Assembly (NCBI RefSeq): GCF_001713375.1
Contig: NZ_CP016449.1
Coordinates: 124,001-188,000, forward strand
From: Hydrogenophaga sp. RAC07
GTDB lineage: Bacteria > Pseudomonadota > Gammaproteobacteria > Burkholderiales > Burkholderiaceae_C
DNA: 64,000 nt
Reading direction: 5' to 3'
Under the pieces are notes generated by a model, which saw nothing but the letters and a program-made list of their open reading frames with translations, ran no database searches and was not told where the DNA came from. Each line of letters opens with the position of its first letter. The stretch's first letter is position 1. Positions 9,138-18,426 of the stretch are shown here, one piece after another. A program made the translations under genes and the position numbers.

Positions 9138-9551
9138 TCAGTGCATCGTGGCGACCGCGCTTGTGGCATTGGCCGGTGAACGAAACCACAAACCCGCAAA
9201 TGCGCTGTAGCGCAACATCGAACTCTGGCGCACGCGACGATCGATCTTCTTTTCGATCGTCGGCAGTCTGCCGAGCAAGTCCACCACCCGGTTGTCCCAA
9301 TGGACCACCTTGATGAAGGCGGCGTAGATCTCCAGGCCGCCGGGGTTCAGGCCGACCGAGCGGACCATGACTCGAACCTGGCCGCCATCAAGGCCCAGAG
9401 CCCGAAAGCAGTCTTGAATCAGTGCCTGGTAATCGTCCGAAATCGAGGAAGGCAAGATCTCGGAATCGACTTCATCGTCGTTCTGCACCTTTGCCTCGTT
9501 CTTGCGACCAAAGTGCTTGATGACTCCCAACGTCAATGCGGCCATGCTCAT
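9138..9551 (-). CDS. Uncharacterised small protein
   Basis: 137 residues from ATG at 9551, preceded by a GAGG ribosome site at good spacing; ATG at 9605 would add 18 residues but has a weaker site. Not recognised. The protein is soluble-looking, with an acidic stretch near residues 24-40 and a basic stretch near 100-110 (EKKIDRRVRQ). There is no signal peptide or membrane helix. It is on the same strand as the LuxR-type regulator gene upstream, 140 bases away, and ends at the strong terminator. Amino-acid use is ordinary, so I judge it a real gene. Confidence 0.6.
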   Translation of the reverse strand: MSMAALTLGVIKHFGRKNEAKVQNDDEVDSEILPSSISDDYQALIQDCFRALGLDGGQVRVMVRSVGLNPGGLEIYAAFIKVVHWDNRVVDLLGRLPTIEKKIDRRVRQSSMLRYSAFAGLWFRSPANATSAVATMH

Positions 9552-9691
9552 GATCTGCCTCGTTTCTCTGGGGGTTGGCTCGGTGACCGAAGATGCGTTC
9601 ACCATGAGAAGAAGTATCTCGCCCGGATACCCCCACCCCCAATAATGCATGAGCACTATTTTGCGAAAACCGAGCTGTTGATCAGCCTGGA

Positions 9692-10351
9692 CTACAAGTT
9701 GCTGTCGACGTCGGGTGCTGCGGCGAGTCCCGACTGGATGGCATAGGCGGCGATCTCGGCACCGTTGTGCAGCCCCAGTTTGAGCATCACGTTTTGCCGG
9801 TGTTTGCGCGCTGTGAGCACGCTGATGTGCAGGGTGTCTGCGATTTCCTGATTGCTGCCGCCCTTGGCGATCATGCGGACGATCTGTTGCTCGCGTTGGG
9901 TCAGCGTTTGCGTCAGGCCATGGCCACTGGAGCGTCCGTTGACTGAGTTGTCCAGACTCCTGGAGACCTGCTGGCTGACATAGCGCTTGCCCGCCAGCAC
10001 CGCCTGGATGGCTTCGAGCAGTTCGGAGCCCTGTTCGTGCTTGAGCACAAAGCCGTCGGCCCCTGCGGCAAACGCGTTGGCCACCGATCCCGGGTAAACG
10101 TTGCCGGTGACGATCAACACCTTGGTGCCGGGCGCAACCTTCTTCACCTTGCGGGTCACCTCGATACCCGAGCTGTCGCCAAGCGCGAGGTCCAGCAGCA
10201 GCAGGTCGGGCGAGTGAAAGGCCACCAGCACCTCGACCTCGCTGCCCAACGCGGTTTCGGCCACCAGCTCGAATCCGCCGGTGGCTGCCAGCAGCATGCT
10301 GATGCCCTGTCGAACCAGCGCATGATCTTCCGCAACAACAACTTTGATCAT
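9692..10351 (-). CDS. NarL/LuxR-family response regulator
   Basis: 219 residues. The receiver spans 1-120 with an acidic pair in VVAEDH, phospho-acceptor Asp54 (LLLLDLALGD), and Lys in GFVLKHEQG. A linker is followed by a LuxR-type helix-turn-helix at about 150-210 (TQREQQIVRMIAKGGSNQEIA, then HISVLTARKHRQNVMLKL). It binds DNA when phosphorylated. The partner kinase is not fixed by overlap; the hybrid kinase at 5497-7803 is the nearest candidate. Confidence 0.92.
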   Translation of the reverse strand: MIKVVVAEDHALVRQGISMLLAATGGFELVAETALGSEVEVLVAFHSPDLLLLDLALGDSSGIEVTRKVKKVAPGTKVLIVTGNVYPGSVANAFAAGADGFVLKHEQGSELLEAIQAVLAGKRYVSQQVSRSLDNSVNGRSSGHGLTQTLTQREQQIVRMIAKGGSNQEIADTLHISVLTARKHRQNVMLKLGLHNGAEIAAYAIQSGLAAAPDVDSNL

Positions 10352-10412
10352 GGTGAGCCTCGGTTGGAGGAGTGAGCACCGGGCCGTCCTTCAACGGCTC
10401 GGCATGTGGGGG

Positions 10413-10916
10413 TCAGAACGGAATGTCGTCGTCCATGTCGTCGAAGCCGCTGGACTGACGCGCGGGCGCGGCCGCAGGAGCCTGTCGCGCGGCGGGTGCC
10501 GGTGCGCGCGGTGCAGCCGCCGGGCGCGAATAACTGCCACCACCGCCGCCGCCACCGCCCTCGTCACCACCGCCCATGCCCTGGCGCGCACCGAGCAGTT
10601 GCATTTCGCTGGCGACAATGTCGGTGGCGTTCTTCTCGATGCCGTCCTTGTCGGTGTACTTGCGGTAGGTCAGGCGGCCTTCCACGTAGATGGGGCTGCC
10701 CTTCTTGACATATTCGCCCACGATCTCGGCCAGCCGCTCGAAGAACGTGACGCGATGCCACTGCGTTTCCTCGACCATTTCACCGGAGGCGCGGTCCTTG
10801 CGACGGCTTGTCGTGGCCACGCTCACGTTGGCCACCGCCTGACCTGAGGGGAGGTAACGGATCTCGGGGTCGCGGCCGCAGTTGCCGACGAGGATGACTT
10901 TGTTGACGGATGCCAT
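10413..10916 (-). CDS. ssb: Single-stranded DNA-binding protein
   Basis: 167 residues. The OB-fold occupies residues 1-110 and begins [20 protein letters not shown], close to E. coli SSB. A Gly-rich and Pro/Ala-rich linker follows, then the acidic tail DDMDDDIPF that recruits replication and repair proteins. It coats single-stranded DNA as a tetramer. The 141-base gap to the divergent chloride-channel gene shows no recognisable LexA box. Full length for the family. Confidence 0.97.
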   Translation of the reverse strand: MASVNKVILVGNCGRDPEIRYLPSGQAVANVSVATTSRRKDRASGEMVEETQWHRVTFFERLAEIVGEYVKKGSPIYVEGRLTYRKYTDKDGIEKNATDIVASEMQLLGARQGMGGGDEGGGGGGGGSYSRPAAAPRAPAPAARQAPAAAPARQSSGFDDMDDDIPF

Positions 10917-11057
10917 GGTGATGTCCTGTAGAGAGTGGGGCGGCCCGTGCGGGCGGGCCCGAAAAACGGTCAGTCATTGTGCCGCAACTGACCGCTGGCG
11001 GGCCGGTGGCGCAAGCCAAGCGGAACCTGAATACCCCAGGGCCTACACTGCCACCCC

Positions 11058-12425
11058 ATGAAAGGCGAACCGGACTTCCTCCAGAACCTGCGCGACGAAA
11101 TGGGCGGCGGCCGGCAATGGCTGGACCGCGCGGTCGTGATTGCCTACGCCGTGCTCGCCGGCCTCGCGGTGGTGGGGTTCACGCTGCTGGCCGACGCCGC
11201 GATCGACCTTTACAGCCGCCTGCGCAGTGGCTGGTGGTGGGCTCCACTGGTCTGGACGCCGGCGCTCACCGCGCTGATCGTATGGACGATCCGGCGTTGG
11301 GCCCCCGGTGCGGTGGGTTCGGGCGTGCCGCAGGTGCTCACGGCGCTGGCGCCCGAAACCCCGTTGAGCGAGCGCTCGCGCTTTGTGTCGCTCAAACTCA
11401 GCAGCGCCAAGGTGTTGGGCGTGTCCGGCGGGCTGTTGGCCGGGTTGTCGGTGGGCCGGCAGGGCCCGTCGGTGCAGGTGGCGGCCGGTGTGATGTTGCA
11501 TGCGCGGCGCTGGCTGTCGCCGGCCTCGGGCATCAGCGACCGCGAACTGCTCGTGGCCGGGGGCGCTGCCGGCATTGCCGCGGCCTTCAACACCCCGCTG
11601 GGCGGTATCGTGTTTGCCATCGAAGAACTCTCGCGCCGCCTTCAGGACCGCAGCAGCGGACTGATGCTGGCGGCCATCGTGGTCGCCGGTCTGGTGGCGG
11701 TGTCGGCGTTCGGCAACCTGTCTTACTTTGGGCGGGTGCGGGCCGATGCACTGTCCTGGTGGAGCCTGCTGGCGCCGGGTGCGCTGGTGGCGCTGGCCTG
11801 TGGTTTGCTGGGCGGGTTGCTTTCACGCCTCTTGCTGGCCTCGTTCACCGGTTTGCCCGACCGGTTTTGTGCTTACCGGCGCAAGCGTCCGGTCAGGTTT
11901 GCCGCGGCCTGCGGTTTTGTGGTGGCGGTGATCGCAGTGGTGAGCGATGGTGCGGCCGTGGGTGTGGGGCATGAGCACACCAAGGTCTTGCTGGATCAGG
12001 CTGCCGACCCCGGCGCCGCGCACCAGCCCCTGGTGTTCACCGGCCTGAAGTTTCTGGCGTCGTGGCTGTCGGCTTGGGCCGGCGTGCCCGGCGGCATCTT
12101 CGGGCCCAGCCTGTCGCTGGGCGCCGGCGTGGGGGCCGACGTGGCGTGGCTGCTGAATTCACCCCACGGCGCGGCGCTGATTGCGCTGGGCATGTGCGGC
12201 TTCCTGGCGGCGGTGACGCAAACGCCCATCACCGCCATGATCATCGTGATGGAGATGACCGATGGCCACAGCATGGTGCTCAGCCTCATGGCGTGCGCGT
12301 TGCTGGCCAGCCTGGTGTCGCGCATGATCAGCCGCCCGCTTTACAGCACCATGTCGTTGCTGATGATGCGGTCGTTGCGCGATCGCACCGGCGCTGCACC
12401 GCTGCCCGATCCTGTGGGACGCTAG
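11058..12425 (+). CDS. ClC-family chloride channel/transporter with Gln at the external gate
   Basis: 455 residues, integral membrane. The ClC signature blocks are present: GSGVP at 87-91 (central Ser88), GRQGP at 133-137, the EE pair at 189-190 after FNTPLGGIVFAI, and GIFGP at 346-350. The second block is normally GREGP, where Glu is the external gate and proton acceptor; here the codon at 11460-11462 is CAG, giving Gln135. No C-terminal CBS domains are present. By analogy with E. coli ClcA E148Q, the protein may move chloride without proton coupling, but that is inference. Its TAG stop overlaps the stop of the convergent exporter gene. Confidence 0.9.
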   Translation: MKGEPDFLQNLRDEMGGGRQWLDRAVVIAYAVLAGLAVVGFTLLADAAIDLYSRLRSGWWWAPLVWTPALTALIVWTIRRWAPGAVGSGVPQVLTALAPETPLSERSRFVSLKLSSAKVLGVSGGLLAGLSVGRQGPSVQVAAGVMLHARRWLSPASGISDRELLVAGGAAGIAAAFNTPLGGIVFAIEELSRRLQDRSSGLMLAAIVVAGLVAVSAFGNLSYFGRVRADALSWWSLLAPGALVALACGLLGGLLSRLLLASFTGLPDRFCAYRRKRPVRFAAACGFVVAVIAVVSDGAAVGVGHEHTKVLLDQAADPGAAHQPLVFTGLKFLASWLSAWAGVPGGIFGPSLSLGAGVGADVAWLLNSPHGAALIALGMCGFLAAVTQTPITAMIIVMEMTDGHSMVLSLMACALLASLVSRMISRPLYSTMSLLMMRSLRDRTGAAPLPDPVGR

Positions 12426-13588
12426 CGTCTGAACGCCGATTTCATCGGCCAGGCCAGCGCCATCCACAGCAGCATCAGTCCGGCGCTGACGAAGAAGATG
12501 CCGGTGCTGCCCCAGGTCTTGATCACCAGGCCGCCCAGGCTGCCTCCGGCGAAGATGCCCAGCGACATCAGGGTGTTGTAGACACCCAGTGCCGCCCCGC
12601 GCTGGCGCGGCTCGGCCAGGCGCGACACCAGGCTCGGCTGGCTGGCCTCCTGGGTGTTGAAGCCGATGAAATACACACAGAGCAGTGCGCCCACCGCCCA
12701 CAGCGAAGGCGTTTGCAGGTTGAGCCAGAAGCCGAGCTGCGCCAGCACGATGAGCGCGATGGACCCCAGGTACACCTGCTTGAAATAGCCCATGCGCTCC
12801 AGCCGGAACAGCAGCCCGCCCATGATGAGCAGCGACGCGAGCACGGCCGGCAGGTACACCTTCCACTGCTCGGCGCTGGCCAGACCGGCCTCTTGCAACA
12901 AGGCCGGCACCGACATCCACATGGCGATCTGCACCGCGTGCAGCACGAACACCCCCAAGTCGACGCGCAGCAACTCCACATCGGCGAGCACCTCCCGCAG
13001 ACCGCCCCGGTTCTGCGCGTGTTGCACGGGTGGCTCGGGCGGCACCACCCAGGCCACCACCGCCATGCCGATGGCGGCCAGCACCGCAGTGAGCGCAAAC
13101 AGGCCCGCGAGGCCGATGAGGGGCACCAGCAGCGGCGCCAGCACCAGCGAGAGCGCGAACATGAGTGCGATGCTGATGCCCACCAGTGCCATGGATTTGG
13201 TGCGTACCTCGTCACGCGTGAGGTCGGCCAGCAGGGCGGTGACGGCGGCGGAAATGGCGCCGGAGCCCTGCAGTGCACGGCCGATGACCAGCCACACCAT
13301 GCTGGGCGCCCAGGCGGCGATCAAACTGCCCACCACAAACAGCGCCAGGCCGGCCTGGATCACGGGTTTGCGCCCCAGCCGGTCGGAGGCCATGCCGAAC
13401 GGCACCTGCAGCAGAGCCTGGGTGAGGCCATAGATGCCCATGGCCAGGCCCACCAGGAAGGGATCGTCACCGCCGGGGTAGGTGTGGGCCTGCAGCACGA
13501 ACACCGGCAGCACCAGAAACAGCCCCAGCATGCGCAGCGCGTAGATGGACGCCAGCGCGCCGCTGGTGCGCCGCTCGGTCGGCGTCAT
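12422..13588 (-). CDS. YajR-like MFS exporter
   Basis: 388 residues and about 12 membrane helices. ATG at 13588 gives MTPTERR followed by ALRMLGLFLVLPVFVLQ, which aligns with the start of E. coli YajR and supports this start. The MFS motif A is visible as SDRLGRKP. E. coli YajR has an additional C-terminal YAM domain, absent here, where the protein ends right after helix 12 (KSAFRR). The substrate is unknown. The gene diverges from uvrA and converges with the ClC gene, their stop codons sharing the tetranucleotide CTAG. Confidence 0.85.
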   Translation of the reverse strand: MTPTERRTSGALASIYALRMLGLFLVLPVFVLQAHTYPGGDDPFLVGLAMGIYGLTQALLQVPFGMASDRLGRKPVIQAGLALFVVGSLIAAWAPSMVWLVIGRALQGSGAISAAVTALLADLTRDEVRTKSMALVGISIALMFALSLVLAPLLVPLIGLAGLFALTAVLAAIGMAVVAWVVPPEPPVQHAQNRGGLREVLADVELLRVDLGVFVLHAVQIAMWMSVPALLQEAGLASAEQWKVYLPAVLASLLIMGGLLFRLERMGYFKQVYLGSIALIVLAQLGFWLNLQTPSLWAVGALLCVYFIGFNTQEASQPSLVSRLAEPRQRGAALGVYNTLMSLGIFAGGSLGGLVIKTWGSTGIFFVSAGLMLLWMALAWPMKSAFRR

Positions 13589-13729
13589 GCGCACGGTCGC
13601 CTGGGGAGCGGGGGTGTCGGAGGGAGCGGTGCTGAGGGAGGACAAGGCGGCGCCGGGCAAAGCCGGTATTGTGCTTGATGGGCCCGCGCGCGCCGGGCGG
13701 CCAGGCGCGAAAACGCGGCGCGGCTTATC

Positions 13730-16700
13730 ATGCCGGGTTGCCCTGAACACACCCACCGCGCCTTGAACCAGAACCTGCCCCCGGACCTGAATCTGCCGAG
13801 TTTGACCGGCGCCGACGCGCCGGTGGAGCCCGACGAACAAGCGCTGCTGAACCGCATCAGCGCGGTCCACCTGCGCCACGCCAGCCCCTTTCTGTCGGTG
13901 CGCGGTGCCCGCACGCACAACCTCAAGAACATCGACCTGGACATCCCCAAGCACTCGCTGGTGGTGATCACCGGCCTGTCCGGCTCGGGCAAATCGAGCC
14001 TGGCGTTCGACACCTTGTACGCCGAGGGTCAGCGCCGCTATGTGGAAAGCCTCTCGGCCTACGCGCGGCAGTTCCTGCAACTCATGGACAAGCCCGACGT
14101 GGACCTGATCGAAGGCCTGTCGCCGGCGATCGCCATCGAGCAGAAGGCGACGTCCCACAACCCACGCTCCACCGTGGGCACGGTCACCGAAATCCACGAC
14201 TACCTGCGCCTGCTGTTCGCCCGCGCCGGCACACCGCATTGCCCCGAGCACGATTTGCCGCTGGCCGCGCAAAGCGTGGCGCAGATGGTGGACGCCGTGC
14301 TGGCCTTGCCCGAGGGCACGCGCCTGATGATCCTGGCGCCGGTGGCGCGGGAAAAAAAGGGTGAGTTCCTCGAACTGTTCGCCGACATGCAGGCGCAGGG
14401 CTATGTGCGTTTCCGCATCAACCAGACCGTGCTGGACTTCGACGCTTTGCCGGCCTTGAAGAAGACCGAGAAGCACAACATCGACGTGGTGATCGACCGC
14501 ATCAAGGTGCGCACCGATGGTGAGGAAGAGGGCATGAACCCGCTGCGCCAGCGGCTCGCGGAGAGCTTCGAGGCCGCGCTGCGCCTGGCCGATGGCAGGG
14601 CACTGGCCGTGGACATGGACACCGGAGTGGAAACGGCGTTTTCGGCCAAGTTCGCCTGCCCACTGTGCAGCTACACCGTGGGTGAGCTGGAACCGCGCCT
14701 GTTCTCGTTCAACTCCCCCATGGGCGCCTGCCCGACCTGCGACGGCCTGGGGCACACCGAGTTCTTCGATCCGGCGCGCGTGGTTGCGTTTCCCACCCTG
14801 AGCCTGGCCAGCGGCGCCATCAAGGGCTGGGACCGGCGCAACGGCTACTACTTCGCCATGATCGAAAGCCTGGCCGCGCACTACAAGTTCGACGCCGAAG
14901 GCGCCTGGGACGCGATCAGCGCACCGGTGCAGCAGGCTTTGCTCTATGGTTCGGGCGAAGAAGAGATCAAGTTCAGCTACGCGCTCGAATCCGGCGAGCG
15001 CGCGGGCAAGAAGATCAGCAAGAAGCACCCCTTCGAAGGCATCATCCGCAACTTCGAACGCCGCTACCGCGAGACCGACAGCGCGGCCGTGCGCGAAGAG
15101 CTGGCCCGCTACCGCGCGGTGCAGCCGTGTCCCGACTGCGGCGGTGCGCGACTGCGCCGCGAAGCGCGCCACGTGTTCGTGGGCGATGGGGAGCACAAGC
15201 AGCCCATCTACAAGATCAGCCACGTCACGCTCGGCGATGCGCTGGCCTATTTCCAGAAGCTGGAGCTGCGCGGTACCAAGGGCGACATCGCAGCGCGCGT
15301 GATCAATGAAATCCGCCAGCGCCTGAAGTTTTTGAACGACGTGGGCCTGAACTACCTGAGCCTGGACCGCAGCGCCGACACGCTCAGCGGTGGCGAGGCG
15401 CAGCGCATCCGCCTGGCCAGCCAGATCGGCAGCGGACTGACCGGCGTGATGTACGTGCTCGACGAGCCCAGCATCGGCCTGCATCAGCGCGACAACGACC
15501 GGCTCATCGCCACGCTGCAGCACCTGCGCGACCTGGGCAACACCGTGCTGGTGGTTGAGCACGACGAAGACATGATCCGCACCGCCGACCATGTGATCGA
15601 CATGGGCCCCGGCGCCGGTGTGCACGGCGGGCGCGTGATGGCGCAAGGCACCTGCGCGGCCGTCATGGCCACGCCGGGTTCACTCACCGGCGAGTACCTC
15701 AGCGGCGTGCGCAGCATCGCGGTGCCGTCGCGGCGCACGCCCTGGCTGCCGGTGGTCAGGAGCACGGCGCCTGCCTTCAAGCCGCGCTTCGCACCCAGCC
15801 CGGCGGCCGAACGCCGTGCCGCGCGCGAAGCCGCGCATCAGGCCTCGCTGGGCGAGCTGCAGGAGATCCGCGTGGTCAACGCCACCGGCCACAACCTCAA
15901 GGGCGTGAGCGTGGCGTTTCCGGTGGGCCTGCTCACCTGCGTCACCGGTGTTTCCGGCTCGGGCAAATCCACCCTGGTCAACGACACGCTCTACGCCGCC
16001 GTGGCTCGCACGCTGTACCGCTCGCACGACGAGCCCGCCGAGCACGAAGCGATCGAAGGCATCGAACATTTCGACAAGGTCATCAACGTCGACCAAAGCC
16101 CCATCGGGCGTACGCCGCGCAGCAACCCGGCGACCTACACCGGCCTCTTCACCGGCATCCGCGAACTCATGGCCGAGGTGCCGACCGCGCGCGAGCGCGG
16201 TTACGGCCCGGGCCGCTTCAGCTTCAACGTGGCCGGTGGCCGCTGCGAGGCCTGCCAGGGCGACGGCGTGGTCAAGGTCGAGATGCACTTTCTGCCCGAC
16301 GTGTACGTGCCCTGCGAGGTGTGTGGCGGCCAGCGCTACAACCGCGAAACACTGGACGTGCAATACAAGGGAAGGAACATCGCGCAGATCCTGGACATGA
16401 CGGTGGAGCAGGCCCACACCTTCTTCGCGGCCGTGCCCACGCTGCACCGCAAGCTGCAGACGCTGATGGACGTGGGCCTGACCTACATCCAGCTCGGCCA
16501 GAGCGCGACCACGCTCTCGGGCGGCGAGGCGCAGCGCGTGAAGCTCGCGCTGGAGCTGAGCAAGCGCGACACCGGTCGCACGCTCTACATCCTGGACGAA
16601 CCCACCACCGGCCTGCACTTTGCCGACATCGAGCTGCTGCTGCAGGTGCTGCACCAGCTGCGCGACGCCGGCAACACCATCGTGGTGATCGAGCACAACC

Positions 16701-16867
16701 TCGACGTGATCAAGACCGCCGACTGGGTGATCGACATGGGGCCCGAAGGTGGGTCGGGTGGCGGCATGGTGGTGGCGCAGGGCACGCCCGAGGCGGTGGC
16801 GGCGCATGCGGGCAGCCACACCGGGCATTACCTGCGGCGCCTGCTGACGCTGCCGCAGGCCGCCTGA
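13730..16867 (+). CDS. uvrA: Excinuclease ABC subunit A
   Basis: 1045 residues. Two ABC ATPase units are present: Walker [10 protein letters not shown] at 82-90 and a second GVSGSGKST near 744, with ABC signatures [14 protein letters not shown] and [14 protein letters not shown]. Zinc modules appear as CPLC...CPTC in the first half and CEAC...CEVC in the second. UvrA dimers find bulky DNA lesions and load UvrB. Compared with the E. coli protein it has about 50 extra N-terminal residues before [11 protein letters not shown], and no internal Met offers a shorter start. No LexA box was recognised in the 141 bases upstream. Confidence 0.98.
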   Translation: MPGCPEHTHRALNQNLPPDLNLPSLTGADAPVEPDEQALLNRISAVHLRHASPFLSVRGARTHNLKNIDLDIPKHSLVVITGLSGSGKSSLAFDTLYAEGQRRYVESLSAYARQFLQLMDKPDVDLIEGLSPAIAIEQKATSHNPRSTVGTVTEIHDYLRLLFARAGTPHCPEHDLPLAAQSVAQMVDAVLALPEGTRLMILAPVAREKKGEFLELFADMQAQGYVRFRINQTVLDFDALPALKKTEKHNIDVVIDRIKVRTDGEEEGMNPLRQRLAESFEAALRLADGRALAVDMDTGVETAFSAKFACPLCSYTVGELEPRLFSFNSPMGACPTCDGLGHTEFFDPARVVAFPTLSLASGAIKGWDRRNGYYFAMIESLAAHYKFDAEGAWDAISAPVQQALLYGSGEEEIKFSYALESGERAGKKISKKHPFEGIIRNFERRYRETDSAAVREELARYRAVQPCPDCGGARLRREARHVFVGDGEHKQPIYKISHVTLGDALAYFQKLELRGTKGDIAARVINEIRQRLKFLNDVGLNYLSLDRSADTLSGGEAQRIRLASQIGSGLTGVMYVLDEPSIGLHQRDNDRLIATLQHLRDLGNTVLVVEHDEDMIRTADHVIDMGPGAGVHGGRVMAQGTCAAVMATPGSLTGEYLSGVRSIAVPSRRTPWLPVVRSTAPAFKPRFAPSPAAERRAAREAAHQASLGELQEIRVVNATGHNLKGVSVAFPVGLLTCVTGVSGSGKSTLVNDTLYAAVARTLYRSHDEPAEHEAIEGIEHFDKVINVDQSPIGRTPRSNPATYTGLFTGIRELMAEVPTARERGYGPGRFSFNVAGGRCEACQGDGVVKVEMHFLPDVYVPCEVCGGQRYNRETLDVQYKGRNIAQILDMTVEQAHTFFAAVPTLHRKLQTLMDVGLTYIQLGQSATTLSGGEAQRVKLALELSKRDTGRTLYILDEPTTGLHFADIELLLQVLHQLRDAGNTIVVIEHNLDVIKTADWVIDMGPEGGSGGGMVVAQGTPEAVAAHAGSHTGHYLRRLLTLPQAA

Positions 16868-16871
16868 GGTT

Positions 16872-17696
16872 TCAGTTGTTGCGGTAAGCCAGCCCCAACG
16901 TGGCGCCAAACGTGGTGGTGCGTGTGGCCAGCGGGCTGCGCGCCACCGCGCCCTGCAGCTGGTACACGCTCAAACCGCCGTAGGCCACCCAGTTGCGGTT
17001 CAGTGCCGACGTCATGCGCCAGCCCAGCGAGGCTCCGTCGAAGCCCGAACCCAGCGCGTAGGCCTGCAAGCCGGTGGTTGCGGCGGCGGTGGGCGCAATG
17101 CCGTAATGGGTTTGGCGGTAGGTGCCGTTGGCCCAGCCGAGCCCCAGCGACAAGTCCCAATGCGTTTGGGGTGACAGCGGGTGGCGGTAGTTCAGGCCCG
17201 AGTCGAGCCGCAGGCCGCCGTCGCGGCCCAGCAGGTCTTGCGAGGCGCGCAGCGAAGCGCTCCAGCGCGTGCTCAGCGTGAAGCCCGCCGTGACACGCCC
17301 GCGGACCGTGTCGCGCACGCGCGGCAGGCCGCTGTACACCGGGTCGTCTTTCCACGAACGGCCTTCGTCGATGGACAGGGACGTGCTGAGCGAGACCAGG
17401 TCGCTGCGCGTGAGCACGGTGCTCACGCCGCTGTCCACCGACTCACGGCCCTGCGCGAGCAGCGCGCTGGCGCCCGAGGTGGCAAAGCGGAAACGCCCGA
17501 GCTGAAAGGCCCAGATCGGGCGCAGGCCAAGCTTCTGCTCGCTGGTGCCGAAGGGATCGCGTCCGCTGGAGAGCGAGGCGCCCAGCAGGTAGTCGCGGCT
17601 GGCTTCGAGCGCTACCGGCTCGGCCACCTGGGCAAGGCCCGCTGTGGCCCACGACGCCAGGAACAGGGCGCAAGGGAGGAGCGTCAGGCGGGCCAT
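16872..17696 (-). CDS. MipA/OmpV-family outer membrane protein
   Basis: 274 residues. An N-terminal signal peptide (residues 1-22, ending GLAQ) is followed by a beta-barrel-like sequence with alternating hydrophobic residues, the early YLLGASLSSGRDPF block and GLRPIWAFQLGRFRF, as in the MipA/OmpV family. It ends in Asn rather than the usual terminal Phe of an outer membrane barrel. MipA interacts with the murein hydrolase MltA in E. coli; other members respond to antibiotics or metals. The gene lies 10 bases after the end of a same-strand RcnB/CigR-like gene and may be co-transcribed with it. Confidence 0.8.
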   Translation of the reverse strand: MARLTLLPCALFLASWATAGLAQVAEPVALEASRDYLLGASLSSGRDPFGTSEQKLGLRPIWAFQLGRFRFATSGASALLAQGRESVDSGVSTVLTRSDLVSLSTSLSIDEGRSWKDDPVYSGLPRVRDTVRGRVTAGFTLSTRWSASLRASQDLLGRDGGLRLDSGLNYRHPLSPQTHWDLSLGLGWANGTYRQTHYGIAPTAAATTGLQAYALGSGFDGASLGWRMTSALNRNWVAYGGLSVYQLQGAVARSPLATRTTTFGATLGLAYRNN

Positions 17697-17706
17697 GGCA
17701 TGGAGG

Positions 17707-18249
17707 TCAGAGGCGGCTCAGGTCTTCGATGGCATCGATCACCATGCTGGTGCCCACGGCGATCAGCAGGATGTCGGCCGCCACACGCACGTATTTGTGA
17801 CCCGATGGTGGCGCACCCAGGCGGATCGAGATGTCGTTGGGCACGGGGTAAAAGACCACGTCGGATGGCAGTCGGTAACCCTTGCGCCACTTCTTGGCCT
17901 GGCCTGGAGGCATGCAGCCGTTGTTCTTTTTGGCCAGGCCGGGTGGGCAGTTGCCGGCGCGGAAACGTGGTTCGTAGTACTCGCGCACCGCGACGCGCTG
18001 GCTGTCCTGGAAGTAGCCGCCGATGTTGATCTGCACGGCGACGTTGGTCGACGAGCGATCGCCCGAACCCTGGGTGTAGCGCGGCTGGTCGTCGCGGTCC
18101 TTCTTGCCGCCTTTGTCCGATTTTTCCCACTTGTCGTGCTTGCCGCCACCCGCATGGGCCGGCTTCTCGGCCATGGCGGGCGCCATGCACAAGCCGGCGG
18201 CCAGGCTCAGCACCAGGGAGCGGACGGTGTGTTTCAAGGAATTGTTCAT
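17707..18249 (-). CDS. Secreted RcnB/CigR-like protein
   Basis: 180 residues from ATG at 18249; upstream in-frame sequence is not protein-like. Residues 1-27 form a signal peptide ending APAMA. Residues 28-60 are rich in Lys, Asp and Gly, a charged disordered stretch. The C-terminal half contains CPPGLAKKNNGCMPPGQ, GYRLPSDVVFYPVP, and the closing YVRVAADILLIAVGTSMVIDAI, typical of the RcnB/CigR periplasmic family (nickel/cobalt homeostasis, anti-virulence). The specific role is not determined. Confidence 0.75.
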   Translation of the reverse strand: MNNSLKHTVRSLVLSLAAGLCMAPAMAEKPAHAGGGKHDKWEKSDKGGKKDRDDQPRYTQGSGDRSSTNVAVQINIGGYFQDSQRVAVREYYEPRFRAGNCPPGLAKKNNGCMPPGQAKKWRKGYRLPSDVVFYPVPNDISIRLGAPPSGHKYVRVAADILLIAVGTSMVIDAIEDLSRL

Positions 18250-18426
18250 GGTGGGGTCCGTGTGTGGGGTTTTGTTGAAAGCGTTTGTCCCTGAGTGGAA
18301 TTGTGCCGTCCACAGGCCCTGCACTGGTGACCGCTTGTGTGCGAAGGGTCTTGGTGTTGCGTCGTGGCTTCAAGGGCTGTCAGACTCGGCAGTTCGTCGC
18401 CTCACCACCACCGTCTGCCGCCCGCC

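Noticed and set aside
12062..13678. Open frame antisense to the YajR-like exporter
   Set aside because: Rich in His, Gln and Arg as a shadow of a membrane protein gene; the other strand aligns with YajR.
13589..13729. LexA box before uvrA
   Set aside because: No CTGT-N8-ACAG-like sequence was found in the gap.
13589..15646. Upstream extension of the exporter frame across uvrA
   Set aside because: It is antisense to the first half of uvrA, and the YajR-like start at 13588 is well supported.
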